Below are positions 43,558 to 52,280 of a stretch of DNA of 64,000 nt, piece by piece. Each line of letters begins with the position of its first letter. The stretch's first letter is position 1. The DNA comes from Vitreoscilla sp. (lineage in GTDB: Bacteria; Pseudomonadota; Gammaproteobacteria; Burkholderiales; Neisseriaceae), in contig JASLFS010000001.1 in assembly GCA_030150505.1 (NCBI GenBank), positions 1 to 64,000 of the forward strand, given 5' to 3'. The translations under genes and the position numbers were made by a program. The notes beneath the pieces are model-generated. The model was not told the DNA's origin. It made no database searches and saw only the letters and a list, made by a program, of their open reading frames with translations.

Positions 43558-46500
43558 CTATGAATTGGCAATAATTGGTGCTAAATCCCTTAAGACTTGT
43601 TCTACGCTCACGCCACGGCGCTCTGCATAGCTATTTACTTGGTCCTCTGCTATTTTTCCTGTGCCAAAGTAACGGGTATCAGGATGAGCAAAATAGAAGC
43701 CACTTACTGCTGCCGTTGGAAGCATTGCGTAGCTTTCTGTTAATGTCATGCCGATTTCCTCAGGTTGTAAAACTGTCCATAAATCAGCTTTGGTTGTGTG
43801 ATCAGGACAAGCTGGATAACCAGGAGCAGGGCGGATGCCACGGTATTTTTCTGCAATTAAATCATCATTGCTCAGGTTTTCATCTGGTGCATATGCCCAA
43901 AACTCTTTGCGAACTCGCTCATGCATTTTTTCGGCTAAAGCTTCTGCAAAACGATCAGCCAATGCTTTTAATAAAATGGCAGAGTAATCATCATTATCCG
44001 CTTCAAAGCGAGCAACATGTTCATCAATCCCAATGCCACCAGTTACCGCAAAAGCACCAATGTAATCTGTTTTACCCGTGCTTTGTGGTGCAATATAATC
44101 TGCTAAGCAGTTATTGTATGCACCTTTGGTTTTAGGTAATTGTTGGCGAATGGTGTGCCAGCGCATGGCTTCCGTTTTTCCATCTGCATCCAGTAAGACA
44201 ATATCATCATCTTCTGTGGTATATGCTGGATAAAAGCCGATAACCGCTGCTGCTTTTAACCATTTTTCTTTGATGATTTTGTCCAGCATTTCTTGAGCGT
44301 GTTGATACAATTCCCGAGCACTTTCGCCCACGATTTCATCATCTAAAATAGCAGGGAAGCGGCCTGCCAGTTCCCAGCTTTGGAAGAAAACAGTCCAGTC
44401 AAAGCGTTCGACCAATTCTTCCAAAGGATAATCCATGATAACTTTTCGACCCAAAAAAGTGGGCTTTGGTGGTGTGTAATTATTCCAATCAATGGGTTGA
44501 CGATTTGCACGCGCTTGTTGAATGCTGACTAATTTAGCCTGCTTTTTATTATGTCGTTCACGCAGTTCAACATATTCTTGTTTGATGCCTGCTTTAAATT
44601 CTTCAACGGCCACTTTGTTTTCTTGTAGCAATTGAGACATCACTCCCACCAAGCGAGATGCATCAACAGTATGCATGGCAATATTGTTGTGGTAATTGGG
44701 CTCAATTTTGACAGCAGTATGTGCTTTAGAAGTTGTTGCTCCGCCAACCAAAAGGGGAATTTTAAAATCTTGTCGTTGCATTTCTTTGGCAACATGAACC
44801 ATTTCTTCTAAGCTAGGTGTAATCAATCCAGATAAACCGATAACATCTGCTTTGTGTTCAATGGCTGCATCTAAAATGGTTTGGCAAGGAACCATGACGC
44901 CCAAATCAATGACATTGTAGTTGTTACAACGCAAAACAACGGCACAAATATTTTTACCAATATCGTGTACATCACCTTTCACCGTGGCAATGACCATGGT
45001 GCCTTGTGCTGGAGCATCATCCAAGCCTAATTCACGTTTTTCTTGCTCAATAAATGGCTGTAAATAAGCCACTGCTTGTTTCATCACACGGGCAGATTTA
45101 ACAACTTGCGGCAAGAACATTTTACCAGCACCGAATAAATCCCCAACGACATTCATGCCTTCCATTAAAGGGCCTTCAATTACATGAATAGGGCGGGCTG
45201 ATTGGGCGCGGGCTTCTTCAGTATCTTCCTCGATATAAGTGGTAATGCCTTTAACCAATGCGTAAGTAATGCGCTCGGTGACATTGTTTTCACGCCAAGA
45301 TAAATCTTCAACTTTGCTGTGGCCGGTTATACCACCTTTAAATTTTTCGGCTAATTCAATGAGGTTTTCAGTTACATCGCCGCCATTTTTGGGCTCCTTC
45401 ATGAGAATGACATCTTCAATGCATTCTCGTAATTCAGGATCCACTTCTTCATAAACTTCCAAAGCGCCCGCATTCACAATGCCCATGCTTAAGCCATTTT
45501 TGATGGCATAATATAAAAATACAGCATGAATGGCTTCACGGACTTTATTGTTGCCACGGAAACTAAATGAAACGTTTGAAACACCGCCAGAAATTCGAGC
45601 ATGAGGTAAGTTTTGACGAATCCATGCACAAGCTTCAATAAAATCTAAGCCATAACGAGTGTGCTCTTCAATGCCTGTTGCCACCGCAAAAATGTTCGGG
45701 TCAAAAATAATATCTTCAGGTGCAAAACCTACCACTTCCGTTAGGATTTTGTAGCTACGCTCACAAATCTCAATTTTACGATTAAATGTATCTGCTTGAC
45801 CTGTTTCATCAAAGGCCATGACCACAGTTGCCGCACCAAAACGTTTGATTTCTTTGGCATGAGCAATGAATTCTGCTTCGCCTTCTTTTAGTGATATTGA
45901 ATTGACAATGGCTTTGCCTTGAATGCACTTTAACCCAGCCACAATCACATTCCAGCGTGAGCTATCCACCATGATGGGTACACGAGAAATATCAGGTTCA
46001 GCTGCAATTAAATTTAAAAATCGTGTCATGGCTGCTTCGGCATCAAGCATTCCCTCATCCATATTGATATCGATGATTTGGGCACCATTTTCAACTTGTG
46101 TACGAGCGACATCTAAAGCTTCATCAAATTGACTGTTTAAAATTAAGCGTGCAAAAGCCTTGGAGCCAGTGACGTTTGTGCGTTCGCCAACATTCACAAA
46201 TAAGCTGTCATCATTGATATTAAACGGTTCTAGGCCGCTTAATCGAGTTGCAACAGGAAGGTTTGGTAAAGGGCGAGGTGCGATGTTTTCAGTAGCGCTA
46301 ACCATTGCTGCAATGTGTTCAGGCGTAGAGCCGCAACACCCACCAATGATATTGACCAAACCTGATTGCGCCCATTCTTGGACATCCAGCGCCATTTCTT
46401 CAGCACTTAAATCGTAACCACCAAAAGCATTGGGTAGCCCTGCATTCGGGTGAACAGAAATGAATGTTTCTGAAAGTTTGGCCAATTCTTCAACATACGG

Positions 46501-47280
46501 ACGCAATAAATCAGGCCCTAATGCACAGTTTAAACCCATGCTAATTGGCTTAGCATGGCGTAAGCTATTGTAGAAAGCTTCGGTTGTTTGACCTGTTAAA
46601 GTGCGTCCTGATTGATCAGTAATCGTGCCAGAAATCATGACTGGTAAGCGAATGTTATGGTCATCAAAATATTTTTCAATGGCATAAATAGCCGCTTTGG
46701 CGTTTAGCGTATCAAAAATGGTTTCAACCATTAAAATATCAGAGCCACCTGTTACCAAGCCATCAATTGATTCTGTATAGCTGAGGACTAAATCATCGAA
46801 ATGAACATTGCGAAAGCCCGGGTCATTAACGTCAGGAGAAATAGAGCAGGTGCGGTTGGTGGGTCCTAAAACGCCTGCAACAAAGCGTGGTTTATCCGGT
46901 GTTTTCAGTTGGACTTCATCTGCCACTTGGCGCGCTAATTGTGCGGCAACCAAGTTGATTTCATGCACCAAAGCTTCCATGCCATAATCAGCTTGGGCAA
47001 TGCTAGTAGCATTGAATGTGTTGGTTTCAATGATATCCGCACCAGCTAATAAATATTGGCGGTGAATATCAGCGATAATGTTGGGTTGGCTTAATACCAA
47101 AATGTCGTTATTGCCTTGAATGTCTTGGTTCCAATCGGCAAAACGATTACTGCGAAAATCAGCTTCTGATAATTGATGCTGTTGAATCATGGTGCCCATT
47201 GCACCATCTAAATAAAGAATTTTGTTATTCAGTAGTTTTGGTAGTAATTCACAAGCAGGGTGTTGACGAATCTCACTCAT
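43558..47280 (-). CDS. metH: cobalamin-dependent methionine synthase
   Basis: Methylates homocysteine with methylcobalamin and 5-methyl-tetrahydrofolate. The 1240 residues are full length and modular. The homocysteine domain has a zinc motif GGCCGSTPEHI near residue 315. The folate domain contains NVGERTNVTGSKAF. The cobalamin-binding domain carries the lower-ligand motif DVHDIGKN near residue 770. A C-terminal SAM-activation domain contains RPAPGYPACPDH. No cobalamin riboswitch is visible in the leader (47281-47458), which instead holds a perfect parS site. MetE (10828-13101) is an alternative enzyme. Confidence 0.97.
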   Translation of the reverse strand: MSEIRQHPACELLPKLLNNKILYLDGAMGTMIQQHQLSEADFRSNRFADWNQDIQGNNDILVLSQPNIIADIHRQYLLAGADIIETNTFNATSIAQADYGMEALVHEINLVAAQLARQVADEVQLKTPDKPRFVAGVLGPTNRTCSISPDVNDPGFRNVHFDDLVLSYTESIDGLVTGGSDILMVETIFDTLNAKAAIYAIEKYFDDHNIRLPVMISGTITDQSGRTLTGQTTEAFYNSLRHAKPISMGLNCALGPDLLRPYVEELAKLSETFISVHPNAGLPNAFGGYDLSAEEMALDVQEWAQSGLVNIIGGCCGSTPEHIAAMVSATENIAPRPLPNLPVATRLSGLEPFNINDDSLFVNVGERTNVTGSKAFARLILNSQFDEALDVARTQVENGAQIIDINMDEGMLDAEAAMTRFLNLIAAEPDISRVPIMVDSSRWNVIVAGLKCIQGKAIVNSISLKEGEAEFIAHAKEIKRFGAATVVMAFDETGQADTFNRKIEICERSYKILTEVVGFAPEDIIFDPNIFAVATGIEEHTRYGLDFIEACAWIRQNLPHARISGGVSNVSFSFRGNNKVREAIHAVFLYYAIKNGLSMGIVNAGALEVYEEVDPELRECIEDVILMKEPKNGGDVTENLIELAEKFKGGITGHSKVEDLSWRENNVTERITYALVKGITTYIEEDTEEARAQSARPIHVIEGPLMEGMNVVGDLFGAGKMFLPQVVKSARVMKQAVAYLQPFIEQEKRELGLDDAPAQGTMVIATVKGDVHDIGKNICAVVLRCNNYNVIDLGVMVPCQTILDAAIEHKADVIGLSGLITPSLEEMVHVAKEMQRQDFKIPLLVGGATTSKAHTAVKIEPNYHNNIAMHTVDASRLVGVMSQLLQENKVAVEEFKAGIKQEYVELRERHNKKQAKLVSIQQARANRQPIDWNNYTPPKPTFLGRKVIMDYPLEELVERFDWTVFFQSWELAGRFPAILDDEIVGESARELYQHAQEMLDKIIKEKWLKAAAVIGFYPAYTTEDDDIVLLDADGKTEAMRWHTIRQQLPKTKGAYNNCLADYIAPQSTGKTDYIGAFAVTGGIGIDEHVARFEADNDDYSAILLKALADRFAEALAEKMHERVRKEFWAYAPDENLSNDDLIAEKYRGIRPAPGYPACPDHTTKADLWTVLQPEEIGMTLTESYAMLPTAAVSGFYFAHPDTRYFGTGKIAEDQVNSYAERRGVSVEQVLRDLAPIIANS

Positions 47281-47394
47281 AATATTGTCACTGTAAGTTG
47301 TTATTCTGATTTGGTTAACTTATCAGCATAAGGCAAACGAGGTATATCATCAAGGCTATGATGTCATGATGATATACTAAAAAAGAATAAATGA

Positions 47395-47410
47395 TGTTTC
47401 ACGTGAAACA
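47395..47410. other. perfect parS site between metH and queC
   Basis: TGTTTCACGTGAAACA is identical on both strands and matches the canonical ParB-binding centromere site in all 16 positions. It is intergenic, so coding constraint does not explain it. Chromosomal parS sites are normally clustered around the origin. Confidence 0.88.
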
Positions 47411-47482
47411 CAGTGTTTGAACCTTCAGCAATGACGTGGGAAAATGCTTATTTTATGATTGATTCAAACCAAGGATATGAAG

Positions 47483-48142
47483 ATGAAGCGAGCAGTTGTG
47501 GTGTTCAGTGGTGGTCAAGATTCAACAACTTGTTTGATTCAGGCTTTGCACCAATATGATGAAGTGCATTGCATTACTTTTGAATATGGGCAAAAACACA
47601 TTGCTGAAATTGATGTAGCAAAGCGCATTGCCAAAGATTTGGGTGTTGCTGCTCATAAGGTTTTGAATGTGGATTTATTGGGTGATTTGGCGATTAGCAG
47701 CTTAACGCGGGACAATATTCCGGTGCCAAGCTTTGAAGAAAGTACGGCGAGCGGTTTGCCAAGCACTTTTGTTCCTGGGCGCAATATTGTTTTCTTAAAT
47801 TTAGCAGCCATTTATGCATATCAAGTGGATGCTGAAGCTGTGATTACTGGTGTGTGTGAAACTGATTTTTCGGGTTACCCTGATTGCAAAGATGAGTTTG
47901 TTAAAACGTTAAATCAAGCGGTTAATTTGGGTTTAGATAGGGTTATCCGTTTTGAAACGCCATTAATGTGGTTAAATAAAGCACAAACATGGCAGCTAGC
48001 GGATGAATATGGCAAGTTGGAATACATCAGAAAAAATACGCTCACTTGTTACAATGGTGTTCAAGGTGATGGTTGTGGTGAATGCGCAGCTTGTCATTTA
48101 AGAAACCGAGGTTTACAAGATTATTTGGCACAAAAAATATAA
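47483..48142 (+). CDS. queC: 7-cyano-7-deazaguanine synthase
   Basis: ATP-dependent conversion of 7-carboxy-7-deazaguanine to preQ0 in queuosine synthesis. The 219 residues begin MKRAVVVFSGGQDSTT (PP-loop) and end with a zinc-binding cysteine cluster GDGCGECAACHLRNRG. ATG 47483 is chosen because AAGGA at 47471 is eight bases away; ATG 47477 is too close. Other queuosine genes are not adjacent, and no preQ1 riboswitch is seen in the short leader. Confidence 0.95.
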   Translation: MKRAVVVFSGGQDSTTCLIQALHQYDEVHCITFEYGQKHIAEIDVAKRIAKDLGVAAHKVLNVDLLGDLAISSLTRDNIPVPSFEESTASGLPSTFVPGRNIVFLNLAAIYAYQVDAEAVITGVCETDFSGYPDCKDEFVKTLNQAVNLGLDRVIRFETPLMWLNKAQTWQLADEYGKLEYIRKNTLTCYNGVQGDGCGECAACHLRNRGLQDYLAQKI

Positions 48143-48174
48143 AAAAATATCCTGCATATGCAGGATATTTTTTT
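48142..48174. terminator. convergent terminator queC/selO
   Basis: AAAAAAATATCCTGCA pairs with TGCAGGATATTTTTTT with almost no loop, and works in both directions. Its T side overlaps the selO stop. Confidence 0.9.
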
Positions 48175-49639
48175 AGCTAGAGCAGCTAATACAAATGTCT
48201 TCAGCCCATTGAGGGGGAAGCTTTGCATATTGTTCGTGCTCTGGTTGTTCATCAAAAGGGCGGCTAAAAATCTGACGGATTTTTTCAATTTCAGCAATGT
48301 TGCCATCTTTTGCTGCTTGGATGGTATTTTCTAAAATATAGTTTCGTAAGATGTATTTTGGATTAACCGCGTTCATGTTTTGTTGGCGAGTTGCATCGTC
48401 ACTTTGTTCGGATTCTAGGCGTTGGCGATAACGTTGTAACCAGCTATCAAGAGCAGAAAAATCTGTGAACAATTGTTGCCATTGTGGTGGAATATCTTGC
48501 TGATTTTTCTTGATTTGTGATAAATAGCGGAATGTTAAGGTAAAGTCTGCTTTTTGGTGATGCATGATGGTTAATAAATCATCAAAAAGTTGCTTATCAT
48601 TGTCTTGCTCAGTGCTTAACCCTAATTTTGCTCGGTATTCCTGCGCAAATGCGGTGAAGTAATCAGTGGTAAACCCATTGAGTATTTCTACTAAATCAGC
48701 TTCGGAAACCAAGTCGAGGAAAGTTGATGCTAAGCAGGATAAGTTCCACTGCATAATATACGGCTGTTGATTGTAGGCATAACGTCCGCCATTGTCTGAG
48801 TGATTACAGATGTGATGGGGATTATAAGCATCTAAAAAGCCAAATGGACCATAATCAATGGTTAATCCTAGGATGGAAATGTTATCGGTATTTAAAACGC
48901 CATGACAAAAACCCACTGCTTGCCATTTTGCTGCCAATTGTGCGCTACGCAAAGTAATGGCACGGAATAAGGCTTGGTAGGGGTTCGGTGCGTTTTTGCA
49001 GTTTGGATAATCAATCTGGATGGCCATGTCGGCAAGCGGTTTGACCCAATCGACAATGCGTTGGTGATAACCAAATTCAAAATGCCCGAAGCGCATGAAG
49101 CTTTTGGCGAGGCGGGTAACAATGGCACTGGTTTCAATGGTTTCTCGATGAATTGGATCATTTGAACCTGTTAATGCCAAAGCACGAGTGGTTGGAATGC
49201 CTAAGCCATGCATCGCTTCTGAGCACAAATATTCGCGAATGCTGGAACGTAAAACGGCTCTTCCATCTGCAAAACGGGAGTAGCGAGTTTGACCTGAACC
49301 TTTTAGCTGTAATTCCCATCGGTTTTTTTGCTTATCAAGAATATCCCCCATTAACATGGCACGACCGTCTCCTAATTGGGGCACATAATGCCCAAATTGA
49401 TGGCCTGAATAAACCGTGGAAATGGGTGTTTGTGGCGAAGATTTTAGGCTGCCTGAAAGCAAATCCAGTGTGTGCTGTTGGTGGGGTAAATCAGCAGATA
49501 GGTTTAGTTCTGTGGCTAAATCTGTGTTCCAAGCGAGCCAATAAGGTTGGTGCAATGGTTGGCTTTTTTCTCGATGAAAATAATCTTCACCAAGCGTTTG
49601 CCATTGTGGTTGTAATAATGCAAAAATATTCTGTGTCAT
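48173..49639 (-). CDS. selO: protein adenylyltransferase SelO (YdiU family)
   Basis: Pseudokinase-fold enzyme that AMPylates proteins, linked to redox stress in E. coli. The 488 residues have YSGHQFGHYVPQLGDGRA, the QLKGSGQTRYSRFADGRAVLRSS block, NTDNISILGLTIDYGPFGF, and a C-terminal CISCSS. The end matches the place where animal SelO carries selenocysteine; here it is ordinary Cys. An exact uptake sequence is embedded in the coding region at 49446-49457. It stands alone with a ribosome site too weak to decide the start, but MTQNIFALLQPQW fits the family. Confidence 0.94.
   Translation of the reverse strand: MTQNIFALLQPQWQTLGEDYFHREKSQPLHQPYWLAWNTDLATELNLSADLPHQQHTLDLLSGSLKSSPQTPISTVYSGHQFGHYVPQLGDGRAMLMGDILDKQKNRWELQLKGSGQTRYSRFADGRAVLRSSIREYLCSEAMHGLGIPTTRALALTGSNDPIHRETIETSAIVTRLAKSFMRFGHFEFGYHQRIVDWVKPLADMAIQIDYPNCKNAPNPYQALFRAITLRSAQLAAKWQAVGFCHGVLNTDNISILGLTIDYGPFGFLDAYNPHHICNHSDNGGRYAYNQQPYIMQWNLSCLASTFLDLVSEADLVEILNGFTTDYFTAFAQEYRAKLGLSTEQDNDKQLFDDLLTIMHHQKADFTLTFRYLSQIKKNQQDIPPQWQQLFTDFSALDSWLQRYRQRLESEQSDDATRQQNMNAVNPKYILRNYILENTIQAAKDGNIAEIEKIRQIFSRPFDEQPEHEQYAKLPPQWAEDICISCSS
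49446..49457 (+). repeat. DNA uptake sequence inside selO
   Basis: An exact single AGGCTGCCTGAA lies within the N-terminal coding region of selO. It is not part of a hairpin, so it is best read as a functional uptake copy tolerated in a variable loop. Confidence 0.85.
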
Positions 49640-49654
49640 GGATGAGGTATCACT

Positions 49655-49682
49655 AAAAAAGCGATTGGTATAACCAATCGCT
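49655..49682 (-). terminator. terminator after the YdhR-like gene
   Basis: Read on the minus strand, AGCGATTGGT pairs with ACCAATCGCT around a TAT loop, followed by six T. Confidence 0.88.
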
Positions 49683-49690
49683 GCTAGAAC

Positions 49691-50014
49691 TTAAAAAGAA
49701 GGCAATAGATGAGATGGGACGTGATCAATCAGTGATAGTGGAACGTTGGCATCAAAGATTTGATGTTGAATATCCGTAATCCCAAATGATTCTAATCTTT
49801 TGGTATGCATGGCAAGATAGGTATTTAAGCATTGGATATCAGAAAAAGCATACCAACCACCAGCGCGTTTGGTTTCTGAATTTTCGGTCCAAACTTTCCA
49901 TAATAAACCTGGCTCATTGGCAATGGTTTGTGCTAATTCTTGATAAGCTTCACTCATTTCTTGACCAAATGGACCTTCACTCGCAAAATCTATTTGTAAT
50001 AATTTAATACTCAT
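49691..50014 (-). CDS. YdhR-family putative monooxygenase
   Basis: A small cytoplasmic protein of 107 residues. The start MSIKLLQIDFASEGPFG, then PGLLWKVWTENSETKRAGGWYAF and an ending LIDHVPSHLL, match the ferredoxin-like YdhR family (dimeric alpha-beta barrel, monooxygenase-like). No substrate is known for the family. AAAGGG precedes the ATG. It is downstream of the Mrp/ApbC gene by 32 bases on the same strand and may be co-transcribed with it. Confidence 0.85.
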   Translation of the reverse strand: MSIKLLQIDFASEGPFGQEMSEAYQELAQTIANEPGLLWKVWTENSETKRAGGWYAFSDIQCLNTYLAMHTKRLESFGITDIQHQIFDANVPLSLIDHVPSHLLPSF

Positions 50015-50046
50015 TGTAGACCCTTTTTAGCATAAGTTAATGAAAT

Positions 50047-51126
50047 TTATTCAATGACGATTTTTGGAAAAGCACGACTATAGTCTTTTCCTTTATCTGC
50101 AACTGCTATTGCAATTTGCCAAGCTGCTTGTTGGTAATGTTTTGCAATTTCAGTTTCTTTTTGTTGTAACTGGTGAACTTCGCCATTATCCATGGCTTGT
50201 CGAATAGGTAGGCTCAATGGTAATTGCGCTAGGATAGGAACGTTTAATTCTTGCGCTAGTTCTTTACCGCCGTCTTGTCCGAAGATGGCTTCAGAATGAC
50301 CGCATTGGCTACAAATGTGCATCGACATATTTTCTAGAACACCTAAAATAGGAATGTTCACTTTTTGGAACATATCAATGCCTTTTTTGGCATCTAACAA
50401 GGCAATATCTTGTGGAGTAGTCACAATAACAGCACCTGTTACTGGGATTTTTTGTGATAGCGTTAATTGGATATCGCCTGTGCCTGGTGGCATATCAATA
50501 AATAAGTAATCAACATTATCCCATTGGCTTTGGAATAATAATTGTTGAAGGGCTTGGCTAATCATCGGACCACGCCAAACCACAGATTGTTTTTCATCAA
50601 TTAAAAAACCAATGGACATGATTTGAATGCCATCTTTGTTGGACACTGGAATAAAACGTTTATCGTGTTGTTCCGGTTTTTGGTCGGCTACGCCAAGCAT
50701 GGTTGGCTGGCTTGGACCATATAAGTCAGCATCTAAAACACCTACTCGAGCCCCCATTTTTTGCATGGCTAAGGCAAGATTGGCGGTGGTAGTTGATTTG
50801 CCAACGCCACCTTTGCCAGATGAAATAGCAATGATGTTTTTAACGCCAGCGATGGTTTGTACGCCGACTTGAACTTTATGGGTGGCAATAATATTGTTAA
50901 CTTGAATGGCAACGGGTTCTTGGATGCCTTTTTCTTGTAGCGTTTTTTGAATATTTTCTATTAATGCCGTTTGTATATGTTGGGTTGGGTAAGGTAAGCG
51001 CAATTCAACGTGAATGGTTTTATTTAGCTCAATCACTTCATTAATGGCTTTATCTTGCCCCAATGTTCTGTCGCTATTCGGTAGGGTAATTTCATTGATT
51101 ATGTTAATAATCTCTTGCTTATTCAT
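50047..51126 (-). CDS. apbC: Mrp/ApbC/NBP35-type iron-sulfur cluster carrier ATPase
   Basis: P-loop ATPase that binds and transfers Fe-S clusters. The 359 residues have an N-terminal MIP18/DUF59-like domain (to about residue 90). A deviant Walker A, SSGKGGVGKST, is at about 102-113, followed by LDADLYGPSQP, and a CxxC pair ICSQCGH binds the bridging cluster. AAGGA precedes the ATG. Downstream is the YdhR-like gene. Confidence 0.95.
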   Translation of the reverse strand: MNKQEIINIINEITLPNSDRTLGQDKAINEVIELNKTIHVELRLPYPTQHIQTALIENIQKTLQEKGIQEPVAIQVNNIIATHKVQVGVQTIAGVKNIIAISSGKGGVGKSTTTANLALAMQKMGARVGVLDADLYGPSQPTMLGVADQKPEQHDKRFIPVSNKDGIQIMSIGFLIDEKQSVVWRGPMISQALQQLLFQSQWDNVDYLFIDMPPGTGDIQLTLSQKIPVTGAVIVTTPQDIALLDAKKGIDMFQKVNIPILGVLENMSMHICSQCGHSEAIFGQDGGKELAQELNVPILAQLPLSLPIRQAMDNGEVHQLQQKETEIAKHYQQAAWQIAIAVADKGKDYSRAFPKIVIE

Positions 51127-51317
51127 GTGTGTAGTCCTTAGTCGCCAAACTAAAATTGCAAAGGCTGTAAATTTATGACTACTTTAACAGAAATCCAGAC
51201 AATGATTAACTAGCGTGAGTTGATAACTATTTATTTCAATTTATTATTTAAATAAATATATGGTATATTTTTTATGAGTTGGATAAATAAATACAAATAA
51301 CTAGGCGGAGAAATATT

Positions 51318-51800
51318 GTGAAAGCTTTTCAAGATTATTATCCTGATAAATTTAGTCATTGTTTTGGTTGTGGAAAAAGCAATGCAGATGGACACCATTT
51401 AAAAAGTTATTGGTATGGAGACAATGAAACCATTGCTCATTTTAAGCCTGAAATGAAATACAGCGGTGGTTTTCCAGGTTATGTATATGGTGGCATGATT
51501 GCTTCATTGTTAGATTGCCATGGTACGGCAACGGCTGCTGCGGCTGCTTTTCGTGCGGATAATCGGAATATGGGAGATGGCTTACCAGCTATTCGTTGTG
51601 TGACAGCATCGTTAAAAGTGGACTATTTGCGCCCAACGCCACAAGATATTGAATTAAGCATTCATGGCAAAATTCGGGAAGTGACGGGTAAAAAAATTTG
51701 GGTAGATTTATCTTTAATGGCAGGAGATATTGTTTGCGCTACAGGGGAAATGTTGGCGGTTCGCTTGCCTGAGGATGAAACCAGTTTGAGTTTGGCATAA
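51318..51800 (+). CDS. hotdog-fold thioesterase (PaaI/THEM4-like)
   Basis: A putative acyl-CoA thioesterase of 160 residues. CFGCGKSNADGHHLK near the N-terminus and the hotdog core with GGMIASLLDCHGTATA fit PaaI/THEM4-like proteins. The Asp in LLDCHG is in the family catalytic position. The substrate is unknown. Translation starts with GTG at 51318, supported by GGCGGAG upstream. It stands alone with a terminator after it. Confidence 0.85.
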   Translation: MKAFQDYYPDKFSHCFGCGKSNADGHHLKSYWYGDNETIAHFKPEMKYSGGFPGYVYGGMIASLLDCHGTATAAAAAFRADNRNMGDGLPAIRCVTASLKVDYLRPTPQDIELSIHGKIREVTGKKIWVDLSLMAGDIVCATGEMLAVRLPEDETSLSLA

Positions 51801-51832
51801 AAAAACAACCTCGCAAAGCGAGGCTGTTTTTA
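51801..51832. terminator. terminator after the thioesterase gene
   Basis: AAAACAACCTCGC pairs with GCGAGGCTGTTTT (one mismatch) around AAA, followed by T on both strands. It separates two converging genes. Confidence 0.85.
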
Positions 51833-51837
51833 AGAGA

Positions 51838-52224
51838 TTATTGAAATTGTTCACAGTATTTTTTAGTGAAATCCAATTTCATTTTACTTTTATCTGCAAA
51901 GGTATAGGTATAGCGAACATCAAAACCTACTTCTAGTGTTTCAGATAAAATTTCACATGTTTGTACTTTCATGCCATAAAGGAAATCTTCATCTAAATCT
52001 TTGGCACTGCTTGCTGCTGTTTTGATTGAGTAATCAAAAAACAGGGTGTGTTTCTTTCTGCTGGCTTTGGTGAAAACAATGTCTTCATCTTCATCAGAAC
52101 CAACTTGTTTGTTGAGTTCTAGGATGCTTTCATCGATGGTTTTTAGCATTTCAGGGTCAATATTTTGTGACATAGCGAAGCTACTTAGTGCCAACATGCT
52201 GATGGTCAAAGCCAGTTTTTTCAT
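51838..52224 (-). CDS. small secreted protein of unknown function
   Basis: I do not recognise a family. It is 128 residues with a clear Sec signal peptide (MKKLALTISMLALSSFAMS, cleavage likely near AMS-QN). The mature domain is about 108 residues, acidic in the middle (GSDEDED) and basic near the C-terminus. Two Cys (VQTCEIL and KKYCEQFQ) could form a disulfide. AAGGA precedes the ATG. Its place just upstream of waaA on the same strand, with 57 bases between, does not prove a shared role. Confidence 0.75.
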   Translation of the reverse strand: MKKLALTISMLALSSFAMSQNIDPEMLKTIDESILELNKQVGSDEDEDIVFTKASRKKHTLFFDYSIKTAASSAKDLDEDFLYGMKVQTCEILSETLEVGFDVRYTYTFADKSKMKLDFTKKYCEQFQ

Positions 52225-52280
52225 GCAATTCCTTGGGAAATAATGGTGGGAAATTTAATTTAGTATAATAACACTATTTA

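Noticed and set aside
47281..47458. Cobalamin or preQ1 riboswitch in the metH/queC intergenic region
   Set aside because: No conserved B12-box or preQ1 pseudoknot sequence seen; the notable element there is the parS palindrome.
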